The notes under the pieces are model-generated. The model saw nothing but the letters and a program-made list of their open reading frames with translations. It was not told the origin of the DNA and ran no database searches. Shown here piece by piece: positions 1-8,666 of a stretch of 64,000 bases of DNA (positions are counted from its first letter, which is position 1; each line of letters opens with the position of its first letter). The position numbers and the translations under genes are program-made. The DNA is from AP-15 sp963702685 (GTDB lineage Bacteria; Pseudomonadota; Alphaproteobacteria; ATCC43930; CGMCC-115725): positions 62,001-126,000 of the forward strand of contig CAVPDQ010000021.1 of the NCBI GenBank assembly GCA_963702685.1, read 5' to 3'.

Positions 1-1679
1 AGGGCGGGGCAGCGACCAAGCCGGTCGGCGATTACAAGATCGTCGGCCATGATGCGCCGCGCGTCGATCTCGCGGCCAAGGTGTTTGGCGAGGCCGCGTT
101 TATCCACGACATGACGCTCGACGGCATGGTCCATGCGCGAGCCGTGCGCCAGCCGCGCCGGGGTGCGGTGCTCCGCAGCGTGGACGAGGCGGCGATCCGC
201 CGCGCTGCGAAGGGCCCGATCGATATCCTGCGCGACGGCAATTTTCTCGCCATCCTCGGCGCCGACGAGACCGTCGTCGAAGCCGCTGCCGCGGTCGCGC
301 CAAATTACGTCGCCTGGGACGAGGTCGACGCCATCGCGCCCTTTCAGGAAGAGGCGCGCTGGCTGTTGCAGCAGCCGTCGAACGACCGGCTGGTCGGCCC
401 GCCGCCGGCCGATCCCGTCGCCGCGAGCCGGCACGAGGCCTCCTACACGCGGATGCACGTCGCCCATGCCTCGATCGGACCCTCCTGCGGGCTCGCGCTC
501 TATCGCGACGGCCACCTCGAAGTGTGGACCCATTCGCAGGGGGTCTATCCGCTGCGCGACGCCTTGGTGCGCACGCTGAAGCTGGATCCTGCGGCGATCT
601 CGGTCAGGCACGTGCAGGGGCCGGGCTGCTATGGCCATAACGGCGCCGACGACGCCGCCGCCGATGCGGCGGTCTTGGCGGTGCGGCGGCCGGGGCAGCC
701 GATCCGGGTGCGCTGGCGGCGCGACGAGGAGTTCGGGTTCGAGCCGGTGAGCCCGTCGATGGTGGTGCGGGCCGCCGCCGCGCTCGACGGGTCGGCGCGG
801 CCGATCGACTGGACCACCGAAATCTGGAGCGGCCGCCACGGCAGCCGGCCGGGCGGCGGCGGCAATCTGCTGGCGGCCGAGGCGCTCCCCGACCCGCCGC
901 CGCCGGCGCCGCTCAACGAATCCTCGGGCGCGCCCGGCGCCGGCACCCGCAACGGCGAGCCGCTCTACGACTTCGCGCAGAAGCGCATCCTCCACCACCT
1001 TGTTGCCGAGACCCCGGTGCGGACCTCCTCGCTGCGCGGGCTCGGCGCCACGCTCAATGTCTTCGCCATCGAATCGATGATGGACGAATTGGCCGAGCGC
1101 GCCGGAGTGGACCCGGTCGCCTATCGGCTCTCGGTGCTGTCCGACCCGCGCGCCCGCGCCGTCGTCGAGCGGGCGGCGCAGATGGCGGGGTGGCGGCCGG
1201 GGAGGCCCTCCGGCGCCGGGCATGGCCGTGGCATCGGATTTGCCCGCTACAAGAACCTCGCCGCCTATGCCGCAGTCGTCGCCGAGGTCGAGGTCGATGA
1301 GCATGTTCGGCTCGCGCGGGTCTGGTGCGCCGCCGATGCCGGGCTCGTCGTCAACCCCGACGGGGCGATCAACCAGCTCGAAGGCAACATCGTCCAGGCG
1401 GCGAGCTGGGCGCTCAAGGAGGGGGTGCGGCTCGATGCGGGCGGCATTGCCTCGCGCGATTGGGAAACCTACCCGGTGCTCCGCTTCAGCGAAGTGCCGG
1501 AGATGGCGGTCGAGCTGGTCGAGCCGGCCTGCGACCGGCCCCCGCTCGGCATCGGCGAAGCCGCCGGCGGCCCGGCGGTCGCCGCGATCGGCAACGCCGT
1601 CGCCTCAGCACTCGGCACCCGCCTGCGCGACCTGCCGTTGACCCGCGAGCGGATCATGGCGGCGCTGCTGCGGGCCTAG
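1..1679 (+). CDS. Molybdopterin-binding subunit of a xanthine/aldehyde dehydrogenase-type hydroxylase (5' end outside window)
   Basis: Large subunit of a molybdenum hydroxylase, the family that hydroxylates aldehydes or N-heterocycles with water-derived oxygen and works with FAD and 2Fe-2S partners. The frame is open from the first bases (reading KPVGDYKIVGHD before the first GTG at 81), so the gene begins upstream. About 559 codons are visible against roughly 750 for the family, so the N-terminal fifth to quarter is missing. Family marks are the Moco-contact stretch GCYGHNGADDA (near nt 620-655), the RGLGA stretch (near 1040) and the C-terminal GIGEA motif (near 1545-1560), whose Glu is the expected catalytic base. 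A conserved Pro-rich linker lies near 885-915. Substrate cannot be told from sequence. The partner subunits are not in the window. Confidence 0.88.
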   Translation, partial: GGAATKPVGDYKIVGHDAPRVDLAAKVFGEAAFIHDMTLDGMVHARAVRQPRRGAVLRSVDEAAIRRAAKGPIDILRDGNFLAILGADETVVEAAAAVAPNYVAWDEVDAIAPFQEEARWLLQQPSNDRLVGPPPADPVAASRHEASYTRMHVAHASIGPSCGLALYRDGHLEVWTHSQGVYPLRDALVRTLKLDPAAISVRHVQGPGCYGHNGADDAAADAAVLAVRRPGQPIRVRWRRDEEFGFEPVSPSMVVRAAAALDGSARPIDWTTEIWSGRHGSRPGGGGNLLAAEALPDPPPPAPLNESSGAPGAGTRNGEPLYDFAQKRILHHLVAETPVRTSSLRGLGATLNVFAIESMMDELAERAGVDPVAYRLSVLSDPRARAVVERAAQMAGWRPGRPSGAGHGRGIGFARYKNLAAYAAVVAEVEVDEHVRLARVWCAADAGLVVNPDGAINQLEGNIVQAASWALKEGVRLDAGGIASRDWETYPVLRFSEVPEMAVELVEPACDRPPLGIGEAAGGPAVAAIGNAVASALGTRLRDLPLTRERIMAALLRA

Positions 1680-1705
1680 CCCGGCCTAGCCCGGCCTAGC
1701 CCGGG

Positions 1706-2218
1706 TCAGGCGGGCGTGTCCAGCAGACGCTCGATCTCGCCGACGATGCGGCGATCGGTCGGCGCCACCTGGGCCGGCCAGGCGCCGGCCAGCGCGCCAT
1801 CGGGTCCAATCAGGTATTTGTGAAAGTTCCAGCGCGGCGTGCCGGCTTCGCCGAGCGTGTCGGCGATCCAGCGGTAGAACGGATGGGCCTCGCCGCCGAG
1901 CACCCGGCATTTCTCGGCGAGCGGGAAATCGATCGCGTACCCGGTCGTGCAGAATTCCTTGATCTCGGCCGCCGAGCCCGGCTCCTGCCGGCCGAAATCG
2001 TTGGACGGCACGCCGAGCACCACGAGCCCCCGGTCACGGTAGCGTTGCCACAGCTCTTCGAGATCGCGGTATTGCGGCGTATACCCGCAATAGGAGGCGG
2101 TGTTGACGACGAGCACCGGCCGCCCGCGCCAGGCGTCGAGCGGCAGCGGGGCGCCGTCGATCGAGGTGAATTCGAACTGGTAGGGATCTTCGGCGGTGGT
2201 CAAGGGGGCGGTGGTCAA
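1706..2218 (-). CDS. Glutathione peroxidase family protein (Cys type)
   Basis: Thiol peroxidase of the GPx family, reducing hydroperoxides with glutathione or thioredoxin. The 170-aa product has NTASYCGYTPQY with the peroxidatic Cys, SNDFGRQEPG with the Gln of the catalytic tetrad, and RWNFHKYL with Trp and Asn. The residue is Cys, not selenocysteine. Length is normal for bacterial GPx (about 160). I chose the TTG at 2218 because a GGGAGA Shine-Dalgarno sits about 7 nt upstream. A second in-frame TTG lies at 2203, and an ATG at 2266 would add 16 residues but lacks a good ribosome site. Convergent with the molybdenum hydroxylase and divergent from the LysE gene. Confidence 0.9.
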   Translation of the reverse strand: MTTAPLTTAEDPYQFEFTSIDGAPLPLDAWRGRPVLVVNTASYCGYTPQYRDLEELWQRYRDRGLVVLGVPSNDFGRQEPGSAAEIKEFCTTGYAIDFPLAEKCRVLGGEAHPFYRWIADTLGEAGTPRWNFHKYLIGPDGALAGAWPAQVAPTDRRIVGEIERLLDTPA

Positions 2219-2311
2219 GGGCGGTCTCCCGAAAACGGGCGAAAATCGAGCTTCGGCACCCAGCATAGCGCCGTCGCGCCGGCGGTGCAGCCGCCGGTTT
2301 TGGGCGCGGCG

Positions 2312-2944
2312 ATGCTGCTCGCGTTCTTTCTGAAGGGGATCGTCGTGGGCGCGGTCATCGCCGTGCCGGTCGGGCCGGTCGGCGTCTTGTGCGTCAGGCG
2401 GACGATTTTCGAGGGGCGGCTGGCGGGCCTCGTTTCGGGTCTCGGCGCGGCCACTGCCGACGCAATTTTCGGCATCGTCGCCGGCTTCGGGCTTACCTTC
2501 ATCGCCGACTGGCTGCTCGGCTACGAAGACCTGCTGCGCGTCGGCGGCGGCTGCTACCTCCTTTACGCCGGCGCGGCGGGGTTTCTGGCCAAGTCCGACG
2601 AGAAGCCGCATGAGGAGACCGATCCCGAAGGCTTGGTGCGCGACTTTGCTTCGACCTTTGCGCTCTGCATCGTCAATCCGGTGACGATCGTCGCCTTTCT
2701 CGGCATTTTCGCAGCACTCGGGCTGAGCGGCGCCGGGGCGACCTTGGCCCGCGCGGCGGCCATGGTGCTCGGCGTGTGGATCGGCTCGATGCTGTGGTGG
2801 CTCGGATTGAGCCTCGGCATCGGGTCGTTTCGCCGCTCGATCGGGCCGCGTCACCTGCGTTGGATCAGCCGCGGCTCGGGCGCCGTGCTGTTCCTGTCCG
2901 GCGCCGCATTGCTAATAACCGCCGCGGTCGAGCATTTCGCCTGA
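2312..2944 (+). CDS. LysE/RhtB-type amino-acid exporter
   Basis: Inner-membrane exporter of the LysE superfamily, which effluxes basic or small amino acids. The 210-aa protein has about six hydrophobic segments. The first carries the family's IAVPVGPVGVLC stretch (residues about 15-27), and the middle has the conserved CIVNPVTIVAF (near residue 120). Length matches the family (200-215). The ATG at 2312 places the start immediately before the first membrane helix. It is divergent from the glutathione peroxidase, with about 90 bp between start codons, and is followed 22 bp later by the PaiB-like gene. The exported substrate is unknown. Confidence 0.85.
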   Translation: MLLAFFLKGIVVGAVIAVPVGPVGVLCVRRTIFEGRLAGLVSGLGAATADAIFGIVAGFGLTFIADWLLGYEDLLRVGGGCYLLYAGAAGFLAKSDEKPHEETDPEGLVRDFASTFALCIVNPVTIVAFLGIFAALGLSGAGATLARAAAMVLGVWIGSMLWWLGLSLGIGSFRRSIGPRHLRWISRGSGAVLFLSGAALLITAAVEHFA

Positions 2945-2966
2945 CGGCAAGCCGGAAGGACGCCCC

Positions 2967-3594
2967 GTGGTCTACCTGCCTCCCCATTTCGTCGAAACGC
3001 GCCGTGACGTTCTGGTCGCCCATATGGAGCGCTACGATTTTGCCACGCTGGTGACGCACGGCAGCGCCGGCCTCGTCGCCAGCCGAGCGCCATTCCTGCT
3101 CGAAGAGACAGGCGAGATTTTGCACCTCCAGGGCCATCTCGCCCGCGCCAACCCGCAAGTCGCCGACCTTGCCGCAGGTGGCGAGGTGCTGACCGTGTTC
3201 GCCGGCCCGCATGCCTATGTCTCGCCCGGCCTGGTATGAAAAGGGGCCCGCGGTGCCGACCTGGAATTACGCCGACGTCCACGCCTACGGCCGGGTGCGG
3301 CTGATCGAAGAGGCCGATCGGCTGCGCGCGCTGCTGCGCCGGCTGACCGACCGCCACGAAAAGCGCCGCACCGCGCCGTGGCGGATGCAGGACCTGCCCG
3401 ATAATTACGTCGCCGGCATGCTCAAAGGGATCGTCGGCTTCGAGATCGCCGTCACCCGGCTCGAAGGCAAATTCAAGCTGAGCCAAAACCGCCCGGCCGC
3501 CGACCCGCCGCGCATCATCGCCGCCCTCGAGGCGAACGAGGACGCCAACTCGGGCGCCGTGGCGCAGCTGATGCGCCAACGCAGCCAAGGCTGA
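2967..3594 (+). pseudogene. FMN-binding negative regulator (PaiB family), frameshifted
   Basis: PaiB-like flavin-binding protein, a family linked to protease and sporulation repression in Bacillus and of unclear role elsewhere. Reading starts at GTG 2967 (GGAAGGA Shine-Dalgarno at 2954-2960) with YLPPHF and runs through GPHAYVSP to a stop at 3237-3239. The rest (WYEKGPAVPTWNYADVHAYG, then FEIAVTRLEGKFKLSQN) continues in another frame from about 3226 to 3594. Removing one base in the run cccgg near 3226-3231 restores the family reading P-A-W-Y. Both halves are well conserved with no other lesion, so this is a recent break or a sequencing indel. Total length, about 208 codons, fits the family. 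Confidence 0.82.
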
Positions 3595-3793
3595 CCGCCG
3601 CCCACTGGTGAAAACCAGTCAGGCGGCGAATTGCACAAAAAATGACACAGCGGGGCGGCCCGCAGCGCCCCGATTCGCCGGGATAGGGGAATGACGACAC
3701 CCACTCTGCCATATTGCTCGAATAGCCTGGATTGTTCGATCTCTTGCGTTGATGCACGGAACCGGTAGCCTCGCCAAATACTGCCGCCGCGCT

Positions 3794-3838
3794 GGCTGAT
3801 TTCCTTCTGGCTGATTTCCTCTTGGCTGATTTCCTTTT
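3794..3838 (+). repeat. Three 15-bp tandem repeats upstream of the MscS gene
   Basis: Three consecutive near-identical units of ggctgatttccttct (the second ends in ctctt, the third in ctttt) lie just before the ribosome site of the mechanosensitive channel gene. Being 15 bp they keep one frame open (repeating A-D-F-L-L), which creates a spurious upstream in-frame start. They could tune the leader by slippage. The rest of 3595-3857 holds no gene I recognise. Confidence 0.85.
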
Positions 3839-3857
3839 GGCGGATACCGAGGATACG

Positions 3858-6140
3858 ATGCACGGACCGACCCGACGGCTGCTGCCGCGAGCCTGGCTCA
3901 TGGCGCTCGGTCTCTTCCTCGCGATGCTCGCCTCGGCGGCGCATTCCGCAGAGCTGGCGCCCCAGCCTCCGGCACCGGTCTCCGCCGCCGAGCTGGAGCG
4001 GCTCGTCGGGACCTTGCAAGACCCGGCGGCACGCGCCCGGCTCGTCGGCGAATTGCGCGCGCTGATCGCGGCGCAGCGCGCCACACCGCCGCCAGCCGCA
4101 CCCACGGGCGCAGCCGCGCCCGAAAAGGCCGCGGCAAAACCCACGCCGCAAAGGGCGGCGATCGCGCTGTTCGGCCGGTTGTCGCGGCAGGTCGATGCCG
4201 CCACCGGCGAGATCCTGGCGGGTGCGGCGGTCGTCGTCGATGCCCCTCGCCTGATCGGCTGGATCGAGCGGCAGATCGCCGACCCGGCGGCGCGGACCCG
4301 CTGGATCACCGCCGGCTATGCGTTGGCGCTGGTCTTTGGGCTGGCGATCGCCGCCGAGTGGCTGGTGCGGCTCCTGCTGGCGCGGGTGACGCCGACATTC
4401 CCGGTGCGGCGCAGCAATTCACGCCCGGTTCGCGCGCTCTTCGCGCTCTTGGGCTTTTTTCTCGACGCATTGCCGATCCTGGTTTTTGCCGGGACCGCGT
4501 TTGCCGCGATCGAGATGGGCCCCGCCAGCTTCATCCCGACCCGGGTGACGCTCTCGGTGTTGGCCGCCACGACGGCCGAGGCGCGGCTTTTATTGTGCGC
4601 CGCGCGTGCGCTGCTGCTGCCGGCCGATGCCGGTGCGGTGTTTGTGCCGATCGGCCCCGAGACCCGAAATTACCTCTACATCTGGTTCAAGCGCTTTGTC
4701 TTTTTCGCGGCCTATGGCTACGCCATCCCCGAAGCCGCGTGGTGGCTCGGCATTCCCGGCGCGATCTACGCGCTGATGCTGAACCTGACCGGCCTGGTGC
4801 TGGCGCTGCTGGCGATCGTTTTTGTGCTGCAAAACCGCAGCGCGATCGGCCGCTGGATCGCCGGCGACCCGCCGTCCTCCACCGGCTGGGGCCGGGTTCG
4901 CCGCACCCTCGGCGAGATCTGGGCCTTGCTCGCGGTCGTCTACATCATCGGCATCTATTTGATCTACGCGCTGCGCATCGAGGGCGGCTTTGGCTATGTG
5001 CTGCGCGCGACGGTGTTGAGCCTCGTCGTCATCGTCGCTGCCCGGCTGGTGGTTCGTGCCGTCCAGCGGCTGAGCCGGCGCGGCTTCGCCCTCTCGCCCG
5101 AGCTGAAGGCGCAATTCCCCACTCTGGAGCACCGCGCCAACCGCTATCTGCCGGTCCTGACCGGGCTGATCGAGGTCGCGGTCTATGTGCTGGCGGCAGC
5201 GACCGTGCTTCAGGCCTGGGACGTCGCCGCCTTCGCCTGGCTCAACAGCACCCTCGGCCGGCAGCTGATCGGCCGGCTGGCGGCGATCGGGCTGATGGTG
5301 GCGATCGCCTTGGTCCTTTGGGAATTTGTCGATGCGGCGATCGAGCGAAATCTGAACGGCCACGAAGGCGCGCCGCGCCACACCCGCATGCGCAACCTCT
5401 TGCCGCTGCTGCGCACCGCGGCGTTGAGCGTGATCGTGGTGTTGACCGGGTTGATCGTGCTGTCGCATCTCGGCATCGACATCGCCCCGCTTTTGGCCGG
5501 TGCTGGCGTCATCGGCGTCGCCATCGGTTTTGGTAGCCAAGCGCTGGTCAAGGACATCATCACCGGGCTCTTTATCCTGGTCGAGGACCAGTTCGCGGTC
5601 GGCGACATCGTCGATGTCGGCAAGGAGCATGCCGGCGTCGTCGAGGCGATCACGATCCGCACCGTGCGTTTGCGCGACCAGGCCGGCACCGTGCACACCG
5701 TCCCGTTCAGCGAGGTGACGAGCGTCAAAAACCTGACCCGCGACTACGCCAACGTCGTGGCGCGGATCACGATCTCCTATCGCGAGGACATCGACCGCGT
5801 CGTCGAGATCCTGCGCGGGGTCGGCGACGAGCTGATGGCCGATGACAAGCTGCGCCCGCTGATCCTCGACCCGTTCGATTATCTGGGCGTCGATGCCCTC
5901 GACGAATTCTGGGTCGTGCTGCTGCTGCGCATCCGTACCCTGCCGTTGCAGCAATGGGTGGTCGGCCGCGCCTACAACCGCCTCGTCAAGATCGCCTTCG
6001 ACAAGCACGGCATCGCCAGCCGCGACCCCAACCCGGTGGCGCTCGCGACCCCCGCCCCTTCCGCCGGCGCCAAGCCCCGCCTGCCCGAGCCCGCGGTCGA
6101 GCCTGGGGTCGAGCCCGCGATCGAGCGACCGCCTGCCTGA
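3858..6140 (+). CDS. Large mechanosensitive ion channel, MscS family
   Basis: Inner-membrane tension-gated channel that releases solutes on hypo-osmotic shock. The 760-aa product starts at ATG 3858 (CGAGGA ribosome site). Residues 1-28 look like a signal peptide (hydrophobic core, AHSA cleavage region), followed by an Ala/Pro-rich periplasmic segment to about residue 135. Many membrane helices come next, and the MscS core lies at about 520-700. The pore helix reads GVIGVAIGFGSQALVKD, followed by the beta-domain motif VGDIVDVG. It belongs with the larger MscS paralogues (YnaI/MscM-like size) rather than the 286-aa MscS. The C-terminus is a low-complexity Pro/Glu tail. An earlier in-frame TTG at 3822 comes from tandem repeats and is unlikely to be used. 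Confidence 0.9.
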   Translation: MHGPTRRLLPRAWLMALGLFLAMLASAAHSAELAPQPPAPVSAAELERLVGTLQDPAARARLVGELRALIAAQRATPPPAAPTGAAAPEKAAAKPTPQRAAIALFGRLSRQVDAATGEILAGAAVVVDAPRLIGWIERQIADPAARTRWITAGYALALVFGLAIAAEWLVRLLLARVTPTFPVRRSNSRPVRALFALLGFFLDALPILVFAGTAFAAIEMGPASFIPTRVTLSVLAATTAEARLLLCAARALLLPADAGAVFVPIGPETRNYLYIWFKRFVFFAAYGYAIPEAAWWLGIPGAIYALMLNLTGLVLALLAIVFVLQNRSAIGRWIAGDPPSSTGWGRVRRTLGEIWALLAVVYIIGIYLIYALRIEGGFGYVLRATVLSLVVIVAARLVVRAVQRLSRRGFALSPELKAQFPTLEHRANRYLPVLTGLIEVAVYVLAAATVLQAWDVAAFAWLNSTLGRQLIGRLAAIGLMVAIALVLWEFVDAAIERNLNGHEGAPRHTRMRNLLPLLRTAALSVIVVLTGLIVLSHLGIDIAPLLAGAGVIGVAIGFGSQALVKDIITGLFILVEDQFAVGDIVDVGKEHAGVVEAITIRTVRLRDQAGTVHTVPFSEVTSVKNLTRDYANVVARITISYREDIDRVVEILRGVGDELMADDKLRPLILDPFDYLGVDALDEFWVVLLLRIRTLPLQQWVVGRAYNRLVKIAFDKHGIASRDPNPVALATPAPSAGAKPRLPEPAVEPGVEPAIERPPA

Positions 6141-6476
6141 ACCTTCGGCCGCGTTGCGCCGTGCGGCGCGCGCCGCCAACCCGTCTTATTCACGAGACTG
6201 GGAGAGTATGAGCGGCAGAACGCGCGTCAGCTTTTGGAACGGCGGAAGGCGCTGCGCTGTTCCGTCCTACGCTTGCGCTATGTCGAGAGACGGGCGGCCC
6301 CGATCACCCCGCGAACATCGGGTCTAGGGTGCGGCCTTGCACGGAAACGCTCCTCGGAAGCTTTGATCGAGTAGTTATCGTACCCGATTTGATCGAGTAG
6401 TATCCTACCCGAAATGCCCGTCCGTCGATTTTGGCGGAAACGGAAACCCGGGCGGAGATTCGTGCGGAGGCACAAA
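6141..6476. other. Intergenic region with palindrome and operator-like repeats
   Basis: No gene recognised. At 6241-6271 there is an imperfect palindrome (ggcggaa...ttccgtcctac) of the kind dispersed in alphaproteobacterial intergenic DNA. A short ORF over it (from ATG 6208) has no recognisable features. The right part becomes AT-richer and holds the tandem repeat at 6362-6412. Confidence 0.6.
6362..6412. promoter_or_regulatory. Tandem 25/26-bp direct repeat, candidate operator
   Basis: Two adjacent copies, 6362-6387 and 6388-6412, share tttgatcgagtagt and tacccga and differ by one indel and one substitution. The second copy contains GTAG-TATC-CTAC, a short inverted repeat. The pair lies about 65 bp upstream of the acetyltransferase start, in locally lower GC. 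Arrangement and position suggest a dimer-binding operator or leader element. Which regulator would bind is unknown. Confidence 0.4.
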
Positions 6477-6767
6477 ATGGCGAACTCCCACACTTCGATC
6501 CATATCCGCGTGATGACCGACTCGGACATTCCCATAGCTCGCGATCTCCTGCAACAGCTCGGCTATTCAATGTCAGCCGAAGAGGTCGCGCGACGGTTTG
6601 CGTCCGTCGCTTCGGCAACGGGTCATGCGGTCATCATCGCTGAAGACGGCAGCGTCATGGTCGGCTTGCTCCATCGCCTGCGGCCGTTGCGATGGGTTTC
6701 GCGGATGCTTAACCCATCCTACGGCTCTGCCGGCGGCGGATTGGGAGCGATGGTCACGCATTCTTGA
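6477..6767 (+). pseudogene. GNAT N-acetyltransferase, truncated by a palindromic repeat
   Basis: N-terminal half of a GNAT acyl-CoA transferase. From ATG 6477 (GGAGG ribosome site, 6-nt spacing) it reads IRVMTDSDIPIARDLLQQLGY, then HAVIIAEDGSVMVGLLH, which is the first half of the fold. After about residue 66 the frame enters a dispersed repeat (6691-6725) and ends with low-quality sequence at 6767. The acetyl-CoA loop (R/Q-x-x-G-x-G/A) and C-terminal half are missing. At 96 codons against about 145-160 it is almost certainly non-functional as an enzyme. Confidence 0.75.
6691..6725. repeat. Dispersed palindromic repeat (gatggg...cccatcctacg family), copy 1
   Basis: gatgggtttcg ... cttaacccatcctacgg: the arms gatggg and cccatc pair around a short loop. 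Related copies with the same cccatcctacg end are at 20287-20366 and 41859-41934. This copy sits inside the truncated acetyltransferase gene. Confidence 0.65.
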
Positions 6768-6784
6768 TCCACGACAATAAAAAA

Positions 6785-7753
6785 TCAGTTCGGCAGCCAG
6801 GCGGCGGCGCGGATCTCGCCGAATTCGCGGGCGATCTTGCGCCAGGAGGCGCCGGAATCCTCGGTGACGTAGACCTCGCCGAAGAGGCTGAACGCGACGA
6901 TGCGGTCGGGGTCGGCGGGATGCGTGGCGAGGCCCCACATCGTGGCGTTGGGCTCTTTGGGGAATGGCAGGATTTCCCAACTCTCGCCGAAGCTTCTGGT
7001 GCAGAGCACGTGGCCCTTCTCACCGGTCGTGGTCTCGCCGCACCCGGCGAACAGCACACGAGGATCATCGGGCTTGACCGCCATGCCGCGGGCATAGGGA
7101 AGCGGCCATTTCTCTCTGATGCCGAGGGGCTCCCAGGTGTCGCCCAGATCGCTGCTGATAAACATTTCGCGCGCCGTGCTCGCATAGAGGCGCTTGGGCT
7201 CGGTCACCGCGATCGCTACCGCGTGAATGTCCGGATCGTACAAGCCGCCGTCGAGATGCGTCCAGCTGTCGCCGCCGTCCCGGCTGCGAAAGACGCCGTC
7301 GATTTCGACCCCGGCCCAGACCATGCGGTGATCGTCGGGATCGACGACGATTCCGGTCACAAAGGGTGTGCCGATCGAGCACTCGCGGGCGATGTCGAGA
7401 GGCAGTTTTTGCCACTGCCGACCGCCGTCGCGCGAGCGCCAGAGCGCCGCCGGGCGCGTGCCGGCAAAGAGAATATCGGGATCGACCGGGTCGATGGCCA
7501 AGGACCAGATCGTCGGCAGCGCCCCATCGGCGCCGATCCGCTGCCAATGCGCGCCGCCGTCATGGCTCGCGAACAGGCCCGTATCGCCGCCGGCGAAAAC
7601 GGCATGCGCCTCTTTGGGATGGACGGCCAGCGCCTGGATGCGGCTGTTGAGCGGGAACGGCTTGCGATGCCGCGTCCACGACTTTCCGGCATCCGGGCTG
7701 TGCCACACACCCCAGCCGGCTGTTCCAAGACAGATGCTGTAATCCGCCGCCAT
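6785..7753 (-). CDS. Asp-box (BNR) repeat beta-propeller protein
   Basis: A 322-aa protein built of repeated Asp-box motifs, S-x-D-x-G-x-x-W and variants: SPDAGKSW, SHDGGAHW, SRDGGRQW, SRDGGDSW, SSDLGDTW, TEDSGASW. These lie on beta-propeller blades like those of sialidases, VPS10 and photosystem assembly factor Ycf48. No sialidase catalytic Arg triad or signal peptide was seen, so it is probably a cytoplasmic propeller of unknown role and not a glycosidase. The ATG at 7753 has a strong purine-rich ribosome site (GGGGAGG). It is divergent from the SDR gene. It is the only clearly intact gene between the MscS gene and pcaG. Confidence 0.85.
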   Translation of the reverse strand: MAADYSICLGTAGWGVWHSPDAGKSWTRHRKPFPLNSRIQALAVHPKEAHAVFAGGDTGLFASHDGGAHWQRIGADGALPTIWSLAIDPVDPDILFAGTRPAALWRSRDGGRQWQKLPLDIARECSIGTPFVTGIVVDPDDHRMVWAGVEIDGVFRSRDGGDSWTHLDGGLYDPDIHAVAIAVTEPKRLYASTAREMFISSDLGDTWEPLGIREKWPLPYARGMAVKPDDPRVLFAGCGETTTGEKGHVLCTRSFGESWEILPFPKEPNATMWGLATHPADPDRIVAFSLFGEVYVTEDSGASWRKIAREFGEIRAAAWLPN

Positions 7754-7899
7754 ATGCCGCCTCCCCTCGTGCCGGTCGCCGCGTCGCTCCGCAGTCGCGA
7801 AGCATCGCATCTTGCCCGGCCCTCCCACAACAAATGGATGGAGCCATAAGCCTGCGGGCGTCGTGGTAGAAACGCGCGACGGCATGACGGGAGGGCGGC

Positions 7900-8656
7900 A
7901 TGGGACGGGTCGCGGGCAAGGTGGCGCTGGTTGCAGGAGCGGGCGGCGGCATCGGCGGTGCGGCGGCCGAGGCGCTGGCGCGCGAGGGTGCGGCGGTGTT
8001 CTGCACCGACCGGGACGGTGCCGCGGCCGAGGCGACCGCCGCTCGAATTCATGCTGCCGGCGGGCGGGCAGCGGCATCGGCGCTCGACCTGCGCGACCGC
8101 GCGGCGGTCGATGCGGCGGTTGCCGCCGTCGTGCGCGAATTCGGCCGGCTCGACATCGTGCTCGAAATCGGCCGGGATCAGCCACCGGCTCAATTTCCTC
8201 GAGGTCGATGCCGAGACCTGGGACCGCATCATCGCGGTCAACCTGACGGGCATGTTTCACATCGGCCAGGCGGCGGCGCGGCAAATGGTCAAAGAGGGCC
8301 ATGGCGGCAGCATCGTCAACGTGACCTCGCAGCTCGCCGAGGTGGCGCGGCCCGAGCGCGCCGCCTATGTCGCCTCGAAGGGGGGTGCGCGCTCGCTGAC
8401 GCATGCGATGGCGGTCGATCTGGCGGCGCACGGCATCCGCGTCAACGCGCTGGCACCCGGCCCGACGCTGACCGGGCTGACCCGCGCGAGCTATGCCGAC
8501 CCCGCAGCGCGGCGCGCGACCGAGGCGGTGATCCCGCTCGGCCGGCTCGGCCAGCCCGAGGATCTCGTCGGCGCGGTGCTGTTTCTCGCCTCCGACGAGT
8601 CGCGCTGGGTCACCGGCAGCACGGTAACGGTGGACGGCGGCTATCTGGCGATCTGA
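7900..8656 (+). pseudogene. Short-chain dehydrogenase/reductase, frameshifted
   Basis: NAD(P)-dependent oxidoreductase of the SDR family. The N-terminal part (ATG 7900) has the Rossmann motif GAGGGIGGAA and LDLRDR. After FGRLDIV the frame breaks near 8163-8172. The next frame resumes with SAGISHRLNFLEVD and continues to the stop at 8656 with the catalytic Ser region (VNVTSQ) and YVASKGG, ending VDGGYLAI. The break falls on the conserved N-N/S-A-G motif, where the sequence reads gtgctcgaaatcgg. Apart from this indel the gene is complete (about 250 codons). It is followed 10 bp later by the MmgE/PrpD gene, so the two form one operon. Confidence 0.85.
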
Positions 8657-8666
8657 GGAGCTGCCG

